Below are positions 1-11,049 of a stretch of DNA of 64,000 bases, one piece after another. The notes under the pieces were generated by a model, which did no database searches, was not told the DNA's origin, and saw only the letters and a list, made by a program, of their open reading frames with translations. The stretch is from Luzula sylvatica (lineage: Eukaryota > Streptophyta > Magnoliopsida > Poales > Juncaceae). The first letter of the stretch is position 1. Every line of letters begins with the position of its first letter. The DNA lies in assembly GCA_946800325.1 (NCBI GenBank), contig OX326957.1:12815591-12879590 (forward strand), in the 5' to 3' direction. The position numbers were made by a program, and so were the translations under genes.

Positions 1-919
1 GTCGCCACATAAGTTGGATCCAGTGGTCTCAGTTTTTGTCTCGGTCAATCTCTCTTCTCTGTCAATCGCTCATGTAAGTTTCTCTTGCTATTTTGCTTTG
101 TCTACGTTCTCTTCTGATTTTGCTTCTCTTAGTGGGTGATTAGGTAGGTAAGAGTTGGTTTATTTTGTTTGTAATTTCAGATCGACAAACAGAAGATCTG
201 ATTTTGCTATTTTCTAATTAAGATTTAGAATGGTTATGCTTTGTTTAATGATTATCCTATTTTTATGCAGTTGGTAACGACGAATCGGGGCTTCAAATCC
301 CACATGCCCTGTCAAATATCGAAGTTAAAACTCTAACCTCAATGTTGCTGATTTTTGGCCAATATTAGTATTTCGACTTATTTTTTTGTCATTTTTTCCG
401 ATGAAATAATTAGGTTCCCGAGAGGAAAAGACCGGACAAAGTAACCAGGACCTGTTTTCAGATCTCAAGTGTGCACCATCTGATTGCAGGAGCTTTTTTG
501 TAAGTTTCCGCATCACATTGAGGTTCAGTTTGTTAATTTATTATTTGTTTTTTTTTATTAATTTCAAAAATCTCAGTTTTTTTTTTCAGATCCTAAAGTG
601 ATTGTTAATTGAATTGGTGCCGTGGATCGATTGACGCGGATTTAGTCGTTGACCATGCACACCAGGTTTGTTCTATTATAAATGTAACTAATTTGGATGG
701 TTATATGATTTTTTTTATAAGGTGTTTTTTGTAATTTTGTAATTTTAATTTTCGATAATGTATAGCCACACAAGCACAAGTTTCATTTGGAGCCATAAAT
801 TCGGCAAAGCCGTTTAATATCCCCAATTTTTTATATACTGGTAAATCAAGTAAAACATTTTTTTGGACTAAATTGCATATATAAATCGTGCTAACAATTT
901 ACTTTATCTATCTTTTTAG
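1..919 (+). other. Possible 5' exons of an unidentified transcript
   Basis: No long ORF is seen. Plausible splice signals on the + strand are a strong donor (GTAAGT at 74-79), acceptors after pyrimidine tracts at 261-270 and 578-589, and a donor at 666. Together they suggest short exons at about 1-73, from 271, and 590-665, leading into the two-exon ORF at 920. The order resembles the 5' part of a plant gene with a split leader, but no product is recognisable. It lies upstream of a Helitron 3' end (3422), so it may be captured sequence. Transcription is not shown. Confidence 0.2.
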
Positions 920-1293
920 ATGCATCATCCTCAAAAGTTGAGAAAGAGTATATCCAACCTTGCGTACGTATTTATTCACAACAATACCACTGGAGATCAC
1001 CAGTTGAATTTAATCTTTATAAATTTATATTTTTGTTATGATTATAATTCGAATTATCCAATAACTCTTCCTTTAAGACCACCCTATGCAGGGGATCCAG
1101 GTACTCGATCAAATTTTCTAATCCAACAAATCAAATTCTTAATTTCGATTTGGTTTAAATTGTGATTTTGATTTTGATTTTTGAAATTATAGAAATTCTC
1201 AACGAGGAGGAATTTGGTGATATTGCATCTACGAGTTTATTAACAACGAAGACCCAATCAAATTCAGCATGTGAACTTGGCCTGACAGTATGA
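920..1293 (+). CDS. Unrecognised two-exon ORF (possibly captured fragment)
   Basis: An acceptor-like TTTTTAG directly precedes the ATG at 920. Exon 920-1100 ends CCAG|GTACTC, and a second exon runs from 1193 (after TTATAG) to a TGA at 1291-1293. Both sides are in phase 1, so joining keeps one frame of about 94 codons. The C-terminal part contains PPYAGDPEILNEEEFGD, which looks more protein-like than the AT-rich front half. The frame also stays open upstream through the putative exon 590-665, so 920 may not be the true start. I do not recognise a family. It could be a captured gene fragment, part of a degraded Helitron gene, or chance. Confidence 0.25.
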
Positions 1294-2325
1294 TTTTTTT
1301 CCAAATTGACCCTAAATTTCGTACAAATTAGGAAAATAATAATTTAAGTATCGTTGATAGGAAACAAGAGAGGATTCCGCAATGTTTTTCAGTTTTTTTT
1401 TTCACAATTTTTGCGGCTCTTCTCAGAAAATCATGCCGTAAGCATTTCTAAGGGTATCCGTGACATTTCTAATTTTACAATTTATCTTTGAGTATTTGAT
1501 ATTTTCAGATTTTTTAAGTGTTTTTAATTTTTTCACAGTTCAGGGGCTTATTCGATATGGTCCTATTTTTTACTTTTCTGAATATCAGGGTATTTTTGAA
1601 ATTTTTATATTTTAATAGCGTATTTTTGAAATTTTCTTTTTCTAGAGGGGCGTATTTGATATTTTAAGGTTTTATGCGGGTATTTTTGAAAATTTTGCTT
1701 ATTAGAGGGGTGAATTTGATATTTTTAGATTGGAGAAAGATATTTTTGATATCTTGAAATTCAGAGAGCACATTTGCTATTTTTAGGGTTTTTATAAGTC
1801 ATTTTGGAAATTTTCGCCTCTTAGAGGGGTAATTATGATATTTTTATGATTCGGGAAAGTTGTTCTGAATATTGGGGTATTTTTCAAATTTTATATTTTA
1901 ATAGTGTAATTTTGAAATTTTCATATTCTAGAGGGGTGTATGTGATATTTTCTGGTTTTATGAGGGCATTTTTGAATTTTTTGCTTATTACAGAGCTGAA
2001 TTAGATATTTTGTGATTTTAGAAAGGTATTTTGGATTTCTATAAATTTAGAGGGGGCACATTTGTAATTTCTCGGGTTTTTACAAAATATTTTTGAAATT
2101 TCTTGCTTTTAGAGGGGTAAATCTGATATTTTTCAGATTCGAGAAATGCGTTTTGGGATAATTCAGCTTCTTGCTCAGATTTTGCTATTCCTTTAGATTC
2201 TTAATTTTCTGTATAAGGTTGAAATAATGGAGGGAAATGTATTTCTGAATTTTGGACTGATTTGTTAATTTTTCGTTTTTGATAGGGACATGTATGAAAA
2301 ATCTCTTATTTTATGAACTAACAAA
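1294..2325. repeat. Degenerate tandem repeat, ~55-60 bp units
   Basis: From about 1550 to 2150 the sequence repeats variants of 'GTATTTTTGAAATTTT', 'TAGAGGGGTG' and 'TGATATTTT' every 55-60 bp. There is also a higher-order period of about 290 bp: the 'TATTTTAATAG' segment near 1605-1620 recurs near 1900-1915, and the following subunits recur in the same order. 1294-1550 and 2150-2325 are AT-rich with no gene seen. It lies inside the sequence bounded on the right by a Helitron 3' end. Confidence 0.6.
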
Positions 2326-2774
2326 TAGGAGTGTTCAAACGGTTCGGTTTATTCGGATACCGAACCGAACCGGTCGAATTCGATTTGATAGGTTCGGTTT
2401 TTTGGTTTATTCGGTTTAAAAAATGGTATTGTTCGGTTTATTCGGTTCGGTTCGGTTTTCATGTGATGAAAACCGGTTAAACCGAACAGACCGAATAATA
2501 TTTCATTTTTCGTAATTTTTAATATAATAATGTTAAAATATAAAAAAATAATATAATTTTTTTTATCAAATAATACAATTATATTTTATAATATGTATTT
2601 ATATTTTTTGATAATAAAATATATTTTTTCGATAAATTTATTTTTATTTTAAAGTTATAATGTTTCTTATTCGGTTCAACCGAATAAACCGAATAAAATT
2701 CGGTCTATTCGGTTCGGTTTAAATTGGTTTGGCCTTATGCCGTTCGGTTTGAACCGACCGAATGCACACCCTTA
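2326..2774. mobile_element. hAT-type MITE (TTCGGTT-rich ends)
   Basis: Element of 449 bp with imperfect terminal inverted repeats: it starts TAGGAGTGTTCAAACGG and its other end, reverse-complemented, starts TAAGGGTGTGCATTCGG. Subterminal regions are full of (A/T)TTCGGTT and its complement and the centre is very AT-rich. It is flanked by an 8-bp near-identical duplication, CTAACAAA (2318-2325) and CTAACAAG (2775-2782). An 8-bp duplication with a TAGGG/AGTG-type end fits hAT. It has no coding capacity and so would depend on a transposase made elsewhere. Confidence 0.75.
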
Positions 2775-2782
2775 CTAACAAG

Positions 2783-3392
2783 TTGAATGTTATTGACCAA
2801 TGTCTTGGATTTAGCTAGGTTTGGTTTATCGGGTCGGGTTTGGTCCAAATTAATTAGAGAAAAAAAATTGCGCATCTTTTTACTTGAAGGGATACTACAA
2901 TTGGAAATTATGTTTCTACTTTTGGGCATCTTTTTTGTACAAAAGGTATACTACAACATTGTTCAACAAAATAGAATTCTCAAACAAAATAAAAAATATA
3001 TATGACAACAATATGATCAACACAAATTAAAACCCATCTTATGCAGGTACACAATTGGAAATGCTACAACACTGTCTAGCAAAACAAAAATCTCAAACAA
3101 AAAATGAACATATACTCGCACCAAAAGCAATTTATGTGTACTTATTTGTACTAATTTTCAAATATTCCTTTGATCTAACTTTGAATTTGTGTTCTATTCG
3201 TGATGTTAATTTCCATCTTTCATTATTTATTACAACAAATGCGATACAAAATCCTACATTTTTTTGTGCATTTATATAAATCATCATTTTTAACAATTAA
3301 ATGGCATTGTCTCGGTTTTGTTCGATGTTTTCATAGATTGTACTGATATTCATCGAAAAAATACTCATGCCAAACAATTGTTTTTACAACGA
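2783..3392. other. AT-rich sequence left of the Helitron end
   Basis: No gene seen. The short ORFs here have no recognisable motif. A short duplication ('CTACAACA..GT' followed by 'CAAACAAAA') occurs near 2950-2985 and 3064-3100. This is probably interior Helitron sequence. Confidence 0.4.
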
Positions 3393-3422
3393 ACCCGTGC
3401 AATTGCGCGGGTACCACACTAG
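3393..3422 (+). mobile_element. Helitron 3' terminus
   Basis: An 8-bp stem with an AATT loop (ACCCGTGC...GCGCGGGT, 3393-3412, one G.T pair) is followed six bases later by CTAG (3419-3422) and then T. Plant Helitrons end in just this way: a short GC-rich hairpin a few bases before CTRR, inserted between A and T. The element therefore lies to the left, ending at 3422. I could not place its 5' TC end, so it may begin before the window. Confidence 0.75.
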
Positions 3423-3437
3423 TTATTTTTAAATTAC

Positions 3438-4429
3438 CTGAAAAAGGATGAGCAAAACAACAAGAAGAACTCCTAAAGCCATAGAGCTACTATAATAAAA
3501 GGGGGCCCAATCACTCACAATTGGAGCCAATACGAGTAAAGCAACCCCAATTCCCATACAAATTAGTCTCCATTGCTGAAATTCTACAAAATTAAAGAGA
3601 TTTGAAACTCGAATAAATTCAATTGTAAAGAAAAATTGAAATTTTAATAGAAATTAGAGAGCGTACCTTTGAGAATTGAAAGAGAGAACGAGGCAGAGAT
3701 TTGGTCCTTCACTTTAATATCAATATACCGTTTTTCAAAAGGAGAAGCAACGGAATTCCATTGACCGTTATTAAGACTTTGCCAATTTTCAGTGTCACAG
3801 CCACATAATTCCATAGAATTGTTCCTGTAATAATTTCAAAATATTTGAATTTTTTAACGAATAATAGGGTTAAATTGAGGTTTAGATGAATTTAAATTTA
3901 CCTGTGGAAGCAAACTTCGATTTTATGGTGGATTCTGTCAGGCACGGATTTGGAGACATTGAGTGAAACCCTAATTGCATCTGAATAGCTTTTAAGATTT
4001 AATCTTGACAAGCGGGAGATTTGAATCCGCTCACACGAATATCCAGCAAATTGTTGGGGAACGAAGTGTATAGCTGGTTCTTGCAAATTAACCTCTGTGA
4101 ATACATAAATTAGAACAAATTAAACTACATAGCAAGAAATTTCATCAAAAATAGTTCTTTCAAATTTCAATTACTAATTGATAAAGCAATTGTTCATCAA
4201 AATTATTCTACTCAATTGAGTGAAAGTAAGTGTTTACGAAGCTCCACAAACACAATTTCATGCCGTTAAACCCTAGAATTTCCGGAAATCAGTACAGAAA
4301 CAATTTCCTAGAATACCAATTTGTTGCAAGAAAAAAAGTACCTCTAAGTGATGGCTGCTCGCTCACCGAGAGACTGAAAAGAGCAAAAATTGAAAGAACA
4401 AGGAGAGAAGAAGAGAAATTTCTCTCCAT
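3438..4429 (-). CDS. NEMP-family (DUF2215) membrane protein, exons 1-4 only
   Basis: Four exons join cleanly: 4429-4342, 4094-3902, 3824-3667 and 3583-3438, with GT-AG introns and phases 1, 2, 1 and 0, giving 195 codons. The start MERNFSSSLLVLSIF is a signal peptide of about 23 residues. A lumenal-type domain with NVSKSVP, a CGC motif and FEKRYIDIKV follows. Two hydrophobic segments come next, the second beginning with PFYYSSSMALGVLLVVLL. This arrangement is characteristic of plant NEMP (TMEM194-like) proteins of the inner nuclear envelope. The family normally has about five membrane segments and more than 400 residues, so the C-terminal half is missing. The donor of exon 4 (3437-3436) lies 14 bases from a Helitron end, so the gene is either split by a large intron insertion or truncated. 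The family call rests on memory of the motifs. Confidence 0.8.
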
Positions 4430-5118
4430 GTTTTCGTTTTCCCCTCCTCTCCCTCACGTGAAAATCGTGGATACGAGTTCCAGATTTGAGCAAGGCTTCG
4501 GCTTGCTTAAGTATTAAGCGTACCTCTCTCCATTTTATAATAACAGGACGGATCCATTTATACGTGTGCCGACATTGGTTGTGCCTTGTGCGTATAAAAT
4601 GTGAATACTGGAGACGTCTTGATAAAAACTTGAGAGGAAATAAGTAGTGTGGAATTCATCGTGTAGGCTTTCGTGTGGCATTACAAGTTGATTTTCAAAA
4701 AGGTTCATATTAAGTTTCGATTTTCTAAATTTTTGCAATTTTACCTAATTGAGAGTCATTTTCAAATTTAACTAATATTAGCATTTATTTTTGGTTGGCT
4801 CTTTTATCTCATTTGCTCTCAACTACGAAAATTAGTTAGAAAAATCAAACTATTTTCTTAACTGGTCTTTCTTAAACTCAGGAAGTAGTCTCCAAGTCTT
4901 ACATTCATTTTATTCATTTATAACTGGTCGTTTTCGAATTATGTGAACGTGAATTGGAAAAGATACTTTATTTGATGTTTTTGTTATCAATTTAGATAAA
5001 TTAATGAGAAATTTTATCATACACTTTTTAAAAAGGGGCAATTAATAGCATACGACTCCCTAATATTCAAATAACATATTTATTCTTATAAAATTACTAA
5101 TAACATATGTATCCCTCC
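4430..5118. other. Intergenic, upstream of the NEMP gene
   Basis: Contains the presumed 5' UTR and promoter side of the minus-strand NEMP gene (pyrimidine-rich leader near 4430-4470). No clear TATA box is assignable. The rest, 4550-5118, is AT-rich without a recognisable feature. Confidence 0.4.
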
Positions 5119-5372
5119 AAAACTCAATATATATCGGCGGTGGCATGACAAATATGGAAGGAGCGAAATTCGAGAATCTTCAAAGGCACACAAACCGCAC
5201 CTTCAAAAACGACGGAAAAGACAATCGGTGAGCTACTATTATGAAAAAGGACGAACACGAAAAAGGACGAACGACGGAAAAGACAAACGTATTCCCACAA
5301 TATAAATGAAACTTTTTATTATTTATACTGAATACCTTTGGTATTCCTTAAAAAAAAAAAACTCAATATATA
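5119..5372 (+). mobile_element. Retroposed insert with poly(A) tail and 15-bp TSD
   Basis: A 15-bp direct repeat, AAAACTCAATATATA, flanks the insert (5119-5133 and 5358-5372). The body (5134-5349) ends in an A tract at 5350-5361. Long target duplications plus a 3' A tail are the mark of LINE-mediated retroposition. The body has two copies of 'CGACGGAAAAGACAA' and 'AAAAAGGACGAAC' repeats. I see no convincing pol III A and B boxes, so it may be a SINE of unknown type or a retrocopy of a short transcript. Confidence 0.75.
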
Positions 5373-7289
5373 ACAAATTGTTCTCCCTTTAAAGAGTGGA
5401 TATTTTTGAGCTCTCACATTGAGTCACCTCATCTTCGACTTTCTATCACACATAATTTCCATATTTATTTTATGATTTGATTATATTCATTAATTTATAT
5501 CATGTATCCATTAAGTATATCATGTTTTATCCATTTAACAATTTAATAATTTATTTTATGATCTTTATATCATGTTCTACCTTAATTATATTATCATGTT
5601 TTCATATTTATTTTATGATTTCATATTTATTTTGTGATTAATATTTATATAATTTCCATATTTATTTTATGATTTGATTATATCCATTAATTGATATCAT
5701 GTATCCATTAATTTATATCATGTTTTACCCATTTAATTAACCATTTGATAATTTATTTTATGATCTTTATATCATGTTCTACCTTAATTATATTAATATT
5801 TATATCATGTTTTCATATTTATTTTATGATTTCATATTTATTTTGTGATTAATATTTATATAATTTCCATATTTATTTTATGATTTGATTATATCCATTA
5901 ATTTACATCATGTATCCATTAATTTATATCATGTTTTACTCATTTAACCATTTAATAACTTATTTTATGATATTTATATCATGTTCTACCTTAATTATAT
6001 TAATATTGTTCTCCTTTTAAAGAGTGAATGTTTTTGGGCTCTCACATTGAGCCACCTCATCTTTGACTTTCTATCACACATATTAATATTTATATAATTT
6101 CCATATTTATTTTATGATTTGATTATATCCATTAATTTATATCATGTTTTACCCATTTAACCATTTAATAATTTATTTTATGATATTTATATCATGTTCT
6201 ACCTTAATTATATTAATATTTATATCATGTTTTCATATTTATTTTATGATTTCATATTTATTTTGTGATTAATATTTATATCATGTATCAATTAATTTAT
6301 ATAATGTTTTACCCATTTAACCATTTAATAATTGATTGTATGATCTTTATATCATGTTCTACCTTAATTATATTAATATTTATATCATGTTTTCATATTT
6401 ATTGTATGATTTTATATTTATTTGGAGATTTGATATTCATTAATTTACATCATGCTTTACGCATTTCATAATTTTTTCATATTTGTTTTATGCTATTCAT
6501 TAATTTATTTTATGATATGATTTCATATTTATTTTGTGATTTCATTAATTTATATCATGCTTTACGCATTTAATAATTTTCATATTTTTGTGATGTTCAT
6601 TAATTTAGTTTATGATATTATATCAAATTACACATTTAATAATTTTCATATTGGTTTTATGATATTTTTCTGTAAACATAACAAATAATAATTAATAAGT
6701 GAATCCACAATTTTTTATCTAATACAAACAATTACATTAAAAATCCCACATTGAGCCACCTCATCTTTTTGACTTTCTATCACACATTATATAATTTTCA
6801 TATTTTTTTTATGATTTGATTATATCCATTAATTTATATCATGTATCCATTAATTTATATCATGTTTTACCCATTTGACCATTTAAGAATTTATTTTATG
6901 ATCTTTATATCATGTTCTACCTTAATTATATTAATATTTATATTATGTTTTCATATTTATTGTATGATGTCATATTTATTTTGTGATTTGATATTCATTA
7001 ATTTCTATCATGCTTTACGCATTGAATAATTTTTTCATATTTGTTTTGTGCTATTCATTAATTTATTTTATGATATGATTTCATATTTATTTTGTGATTT
7101 CATTAATTTATATCATGATTTACGCATATTTTTTGTGATATTCATTAATTTATTTTATGATATTATATCAAATTACACATTTAATAATTTTCATATTGAT
7201 ATTATGATATTTTTTCTGTAATCATAACAAGTAACAATTAATAAGTGAATACATAATCTTTTATGTAATACAAACAATTACATTAAAGA
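5373..7289 (+). repeat. Helitron interior with ~200-bp tandem repeats
   Basis: Four or more imperfect units of about 200-230 bp repeat 'CATATTTATTTTATGATTTGATTATATCCATTAATTTA..' and 'ATCATGTTCTACCTTAATTATATTAATATTT'-like segments (near 5455, 5653, 5866, 6097 and 6800). The leader 'CTCACATTGAGYCACCTCATCTT' occurs three times (about 5411, 6038 and 6748). Near 6735 the tail 'CAAACAATTACATTAAA' of one unit is followed directly by the next leader, as if two related elements were fused head to tail. No coding sequence. Confidence 0.65.
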
Positions 7290-7319
7290 TCCGTAGCGAA
7301 GCGCGGACAAATTTCCTAG
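7290..7319 (+). mobile_element. Helitron 3' terminus (second element)
   Basis: 'TCCGTAGCGAAGCGCGGA' (7290-7307) forms an imperfect hairpin and is followed eight bases later by CTAG (7316-7319) and T. This is the arrangement of a plant Helitron 3' end, with the element to the left. The matching 5' end is not defined. The unit leader near 5373-5411 is the most likely region. Confidence 0.65.
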
Positions 7320-7408
7320 TTTATACTTAATTAACATACCATGTTAAATTAAAGAGACAAAAAGCCACTTTATGATTGTACCTCTCTCTCCCTTCACATT
7401 TCACACAC

Positions 7409-7411
<3 letters not shown>

Positions 7412-7474
<63 letters not shown>

Positions 7475-7478
7475 CCTT

Positions 7479-7544
<66 letters not shown>
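7412..7544. repeat. (CT)n microsatellite
   Basis: About 130 bp of CT dinucleotides, broken once at 7472-7482 by 'CCCCCTTTCC'. Long serine/leucine or arginine/glutamate ORFs over it are artefacts of the repeat. 7545-8168 shows no recognisable gene. Confidence 0.97.
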
Positions 7545-7547
<3 letters not shown>

Positions 7548-8168
7548 CTTCACTTCATATTTCATCTCTCTTCCTCTTTCGCGAGGTGATGTTCTCCCTC
7601 TCAACATATATTCCCTTGCAGTTCTTCAACCAAAATAAAAGCATTAGATCTCTCCCTCTCCAAAAATGTGGCACAAGAAAAACAAGAAACAATATTGGAT
7701 GTAGTCCCTTGCTCCTCTAAAGAACAGTCTTCTTTTCAACAGCTAGCCAAACCAGAATCAAAAAAACAATCATGAATTAATGGGAAATTAGTTGCTCTTC
7801 GAAAGTGTTTAAAAATCAAATTGCATTTCAATAATTACTCCAATTTTGATTTGTGCACAATTAACAAAATTAAGATTTATAATCATACAAAGTGTGTTAA
7901 AACAAAAAATTAACAAATATAACTAAATGGTATAAGACTAAAGTACTCGAACCCAGATATCATTAACAAATTGAACAAATGATCTTGTAAAGATATTTCA
8001 TCGAACAAGTTGTATGCATCTTTCCAAATCATGTATTGATGAGTATAAATATGCAAATATGGTCCATAATTTACCTTAAGAAACAAAAAGTACCAACTCA
8101 AGTTTAAAAAAAGGAAGATAAGCATTCATCCATACTAGTATCGTGTTTTTTCAGGGTTTGAGTATGGC

Positions 8169-8358
8169 CCAACAGTCGTTGGAGAATGTTCCGACCAATA
8201 CATTAATAACTATTGGATTCCGATTTTGATAATGATTTATTAACATGATATACACACGATCAACAATAACCTTAAAAGGAAAATATCACAATTATCATCA
8301 AAAACAGCATCCAATGATCATTAGTGTATTGGTCAGATCATCCTCCAACGATTGTTAC
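8169..8358. mobile_element. Foldback (inverted-repeat) element
   Basis: Two arms of about 68 bp, 8169-8236 and 8291-8358, are imperfect reverse complements (for example CGTTGGAGAATGTTCCGACC against the complement of GGTCAGATCATCCTCCAACG). They are separated by about 54 bp and the transcript would fold into a long hairpin. It could be a small MITE or a hairpin RNA locus. No clear target duplication was found. Confidence 0.6.
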
Positions 8359-8751
8359 ACCATATATATCCGAACCCGTTCTTTAAGTATAATTCTTCAT
8401 TCCCCCAAACCAAATGACGAACTGTCCTATTACTAAAAAAGAGTCCATTCACAAACATAAAGAAACCACACATAATTGAGTAGAAAAACAAGATCAATAT
8501 ACAAGAGAAACATAGAAGAAAGGTGAGTGAAGAACGAAGGCTGGTGGGGGAGAAAGGTTTAGATGGCAATGGAAGAGTGCAAAATAAATGAAGGGTAAAA
8601 AAGTAATTCACAAATTTGTACTGTTAAAGTTAAAGTGAAGAGTTAATTATGGATAAATTTGAGAGATGATTGCCTTTGAAAAGATAAATATGATATTTTC
8701 ATTTTTTGAAGGATAAATTTGTTAAGTTGGATTTTAAAAAGGATATATAAA
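8359..8751. other. No gene recognised
   Basis: Contains a minus-strand ORF at 8333-8611 without a recognisable motif, overlapping the right arm of the foldback. From about 8620 the sequence matches the repeat leading into the MITE copy at 8752 (compare 15225-15270). Confidence 0.35.
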
Positions 8752-8980
8752 AAATTGTCTCTTTTAAAAAAGATATTTTGAGTATTTTGAAATGTGTATC
8801 ACAAAATTTATTTGTTATGGATATTTATTGAACAATTCAGATTTTCTATTTATTTTATCTTTCATTGATAAATACACTTAAAAAATTAGTTTAAATACTC
8901 ATCAATTGATAATGACGCATAATATTCTTGAAAATGATTGTATCATAAGAAGAAGAAAAAATGTATGATTGAACTCTCCT
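8752..8980. mobile_element. Small AT-rich MITE family, copy 1
   Basis: The same sequence recurs at 12927-13166, 15271-15500, 32513-32730 and 50889-51096. The shared core reads 'GATATTTTG.(G/T)TATTT' then 'GTGTATCA(C/T)AAA', 'TTGATAAATA' and 'CAATTGATAAT', and ends 'TATAATTGAACTCTCC'. The best-preserved inverted ends are in the copy at 12927. Confidence 0.55.
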
Positions 8981-8995
8981 AAATTATTATCAAAA

Positions 8996-8998
<3 letters not shown>

Positions 8999-9027
<29 letters not shown>
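8999..9027. repeat. (ATT)n microsatellite
   Basis: About nine to ten ATT units. Shorter versions stand at the same place beside the related MITE copies near 15507, 32750 and 51115, so repeat length differs among paralogous copies. Confidence 0.9.
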
Positions 9028-9840
9028 CTTGTAAATCAAGCTGACCGAAGTGTCATGATGCCGATCTTCTATCCTTAAAGTTCGACACACCTTATGAATT
9101 TGTTGAGATTCTAAATTTCTTGAATTTGTTTCCAAAATTGTTATATAAAGATTCATACTTTTAAAACAAATTGTTTCAGACAATGTTGTAATTGATTATT
9201 TAAACTTCAATATGGATAAAATAGTCATTTTGTAGTTTGCCATCAAACCAACATTATTAAAACACTTAAGAGAGAGCATCACGTCTCTTTCCTTTTCTTT
9301 GCACACCAAAGTTGCATCTCATGCATAATGTGCGGACGGAATAGAGTTCATATATGCTGTTTGATTTTCATTGGGACTTCACATGCAAAATGGCATCTCA
9401 TTCATAATATCTAGAGGGAATATAGTTAATAACAAGTTGTTTGATTTTGATTGAAAGTTCAGAATCAAATGATTATACTTTTATCTTTTTTTCTAAAAAT
9501 AGTTACAATTAATGAATATAAACTTCATTGAGATATTAGAAGAAATCAACAATTTAGAGAGGTATCATGGTAATATGAGGTTTCTAATTCCAGACTATTT
9601 GTGTTATCGAGGTAATTATTTATTTCATCAACTTTCTTAATTTCGATAATATCCAAGCATAAGTGTATTCTCCAAGCATTTGCTTTTCTATATAATTGTT
9701 TATGCCTCTTCGATAATAGCCAGGTACCTTACTTTTTGTGATATTTGCAAAAAATACTCTGAATTATGTTAGATTACAAATACAAATTAAGCATAATATA
9801 TTTTACGAACTTTTCTTTTATTTGTTGTTTTGTTGCAGGA
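9028..9840 (+). repeat. A-block repeat, diverged copy
   Basis: Matches the start of the A blocks (15520-16200, 34510-35100 and 51120-51900). Shared segments include 'AAATCAAGCTGACCGAA', 'GTTGCATCTCATGCATAAT', 'GAGAGGTATCATGGTAATA' and 'TTTCTAATTCCAGA'. Similarity stops near 9840. No coding capacity is evident. Confidence 0.65.
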
Positions 9841-11049
9841 ATGTTGGCACTTTCAGCTTCTTATTATGGAAAATTTTGCGATAAAGAAAAAAGACAAAGA
9901 TGTGTATGCTTGATGATTTGAATAGAGATGAACTGTAAATGAGTTTTGTGAGTTACGAAATTATTGTGTAATTGGATTAGGTTAGGGTAATTTTAATTCA
10001 ATTAAAGTTAGGGTAATGAATTTCTAATGTATGCAAATTTCGTAATTGGATCGAGTTGTAATTGAATTGAATTATGATTGTACCGATAGCATCTTCTCGT
10101 GAGCACCTTTGTACCAGTTATGTGTTTTTTGTGAAGTGAAGATTCCGAGAAGTTCAAAAATAAAGGAGTTGGAAAATATGACCATGCACCATCTCAACTT
10201 TATGTTTAAACTGACAATGCACCCATTAAATTTCATAATTCGATACAGTAATACAATTTTACGTTTAACATATGAGTCACAAAAAAAACACCATCTCAAC
10301 TAATTATCGAAAACTTATTACATAATCACTATTATAACATCTTAACTCTAATACAATCCTAATACAAAATTATTTGAACATCAAACTGGTTGAAAAACGT
10401 CTTCCCAATCCTCCAAATCTTTTCTCGAAAATCAGAACATTGTACTTGAAGATTGAAGGCAACAATATACTTTTATACTCTTCGAATTGCATGTGCCACT
10501 ATCTATTTACTGTTTTCTAATGCTTTAGCATGGTTACACATTTGACAGTTCATACTTCCAGTTCAAGAAATAATTATGTGTGTACACCTACAAAATACTG
10601 GAGTATCATATATACCTTTTTTTAATTAGAAATAAATGGAATTTGAAATATGAACTAAAAAATCTAAATTTGTAATGTGAAGTATGATTGGATTGGAGTA
10701 TCATATAAGCATTCCAGTACTCTCTTTATCTTCAATTTGCCCTATTTAAGATCAATTTACAACCTGGACACAAAAATAAGAATACAAACCTGGTACAGAG
10801 ATTAAGCCCTAAATTTCATCATTCCATGAACAAGCATCAAGTTGGATGGGTACATTCTGCAATTAGGGGAAAATATAGTGCTCGTCAGAACCAACCATTT
10901 ATTTTTCCATTTATACGCTCCTTCTGGAATCTTTTGTGTACCACCAGATATGTTAAGTAGTTGCCAACAAGAAAATAGAACTTGTACAATTGATAGAACT
11001 AACCTCTAATTGGCATTCTAAATTCTTTTGCACACCCTCCTATCAACCA
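9841..11049. other. No gene recognised
   Basis: AT-rich unique sequence. The short ORFs at 10072-10303 on both strands have no recognisable motif. 'GGAGTATCATATA' occurs twice, near 10602 and 10697. Confidence 0.35.

Noticed and set aside
5455..7100. Repeat array considered as a CRISPR or centromeric satellite
   Set aside because: Repeats are contiguous and imperfect without spacers, in a eukaryotic context, and end at a Helitron terminus. The unit number is too small for a centromeric array.
7372..7720. Long ORFs rich in S/L or R/E on both strands
   Set aside because: They only translate the CT microsatellite at 7412-7544.
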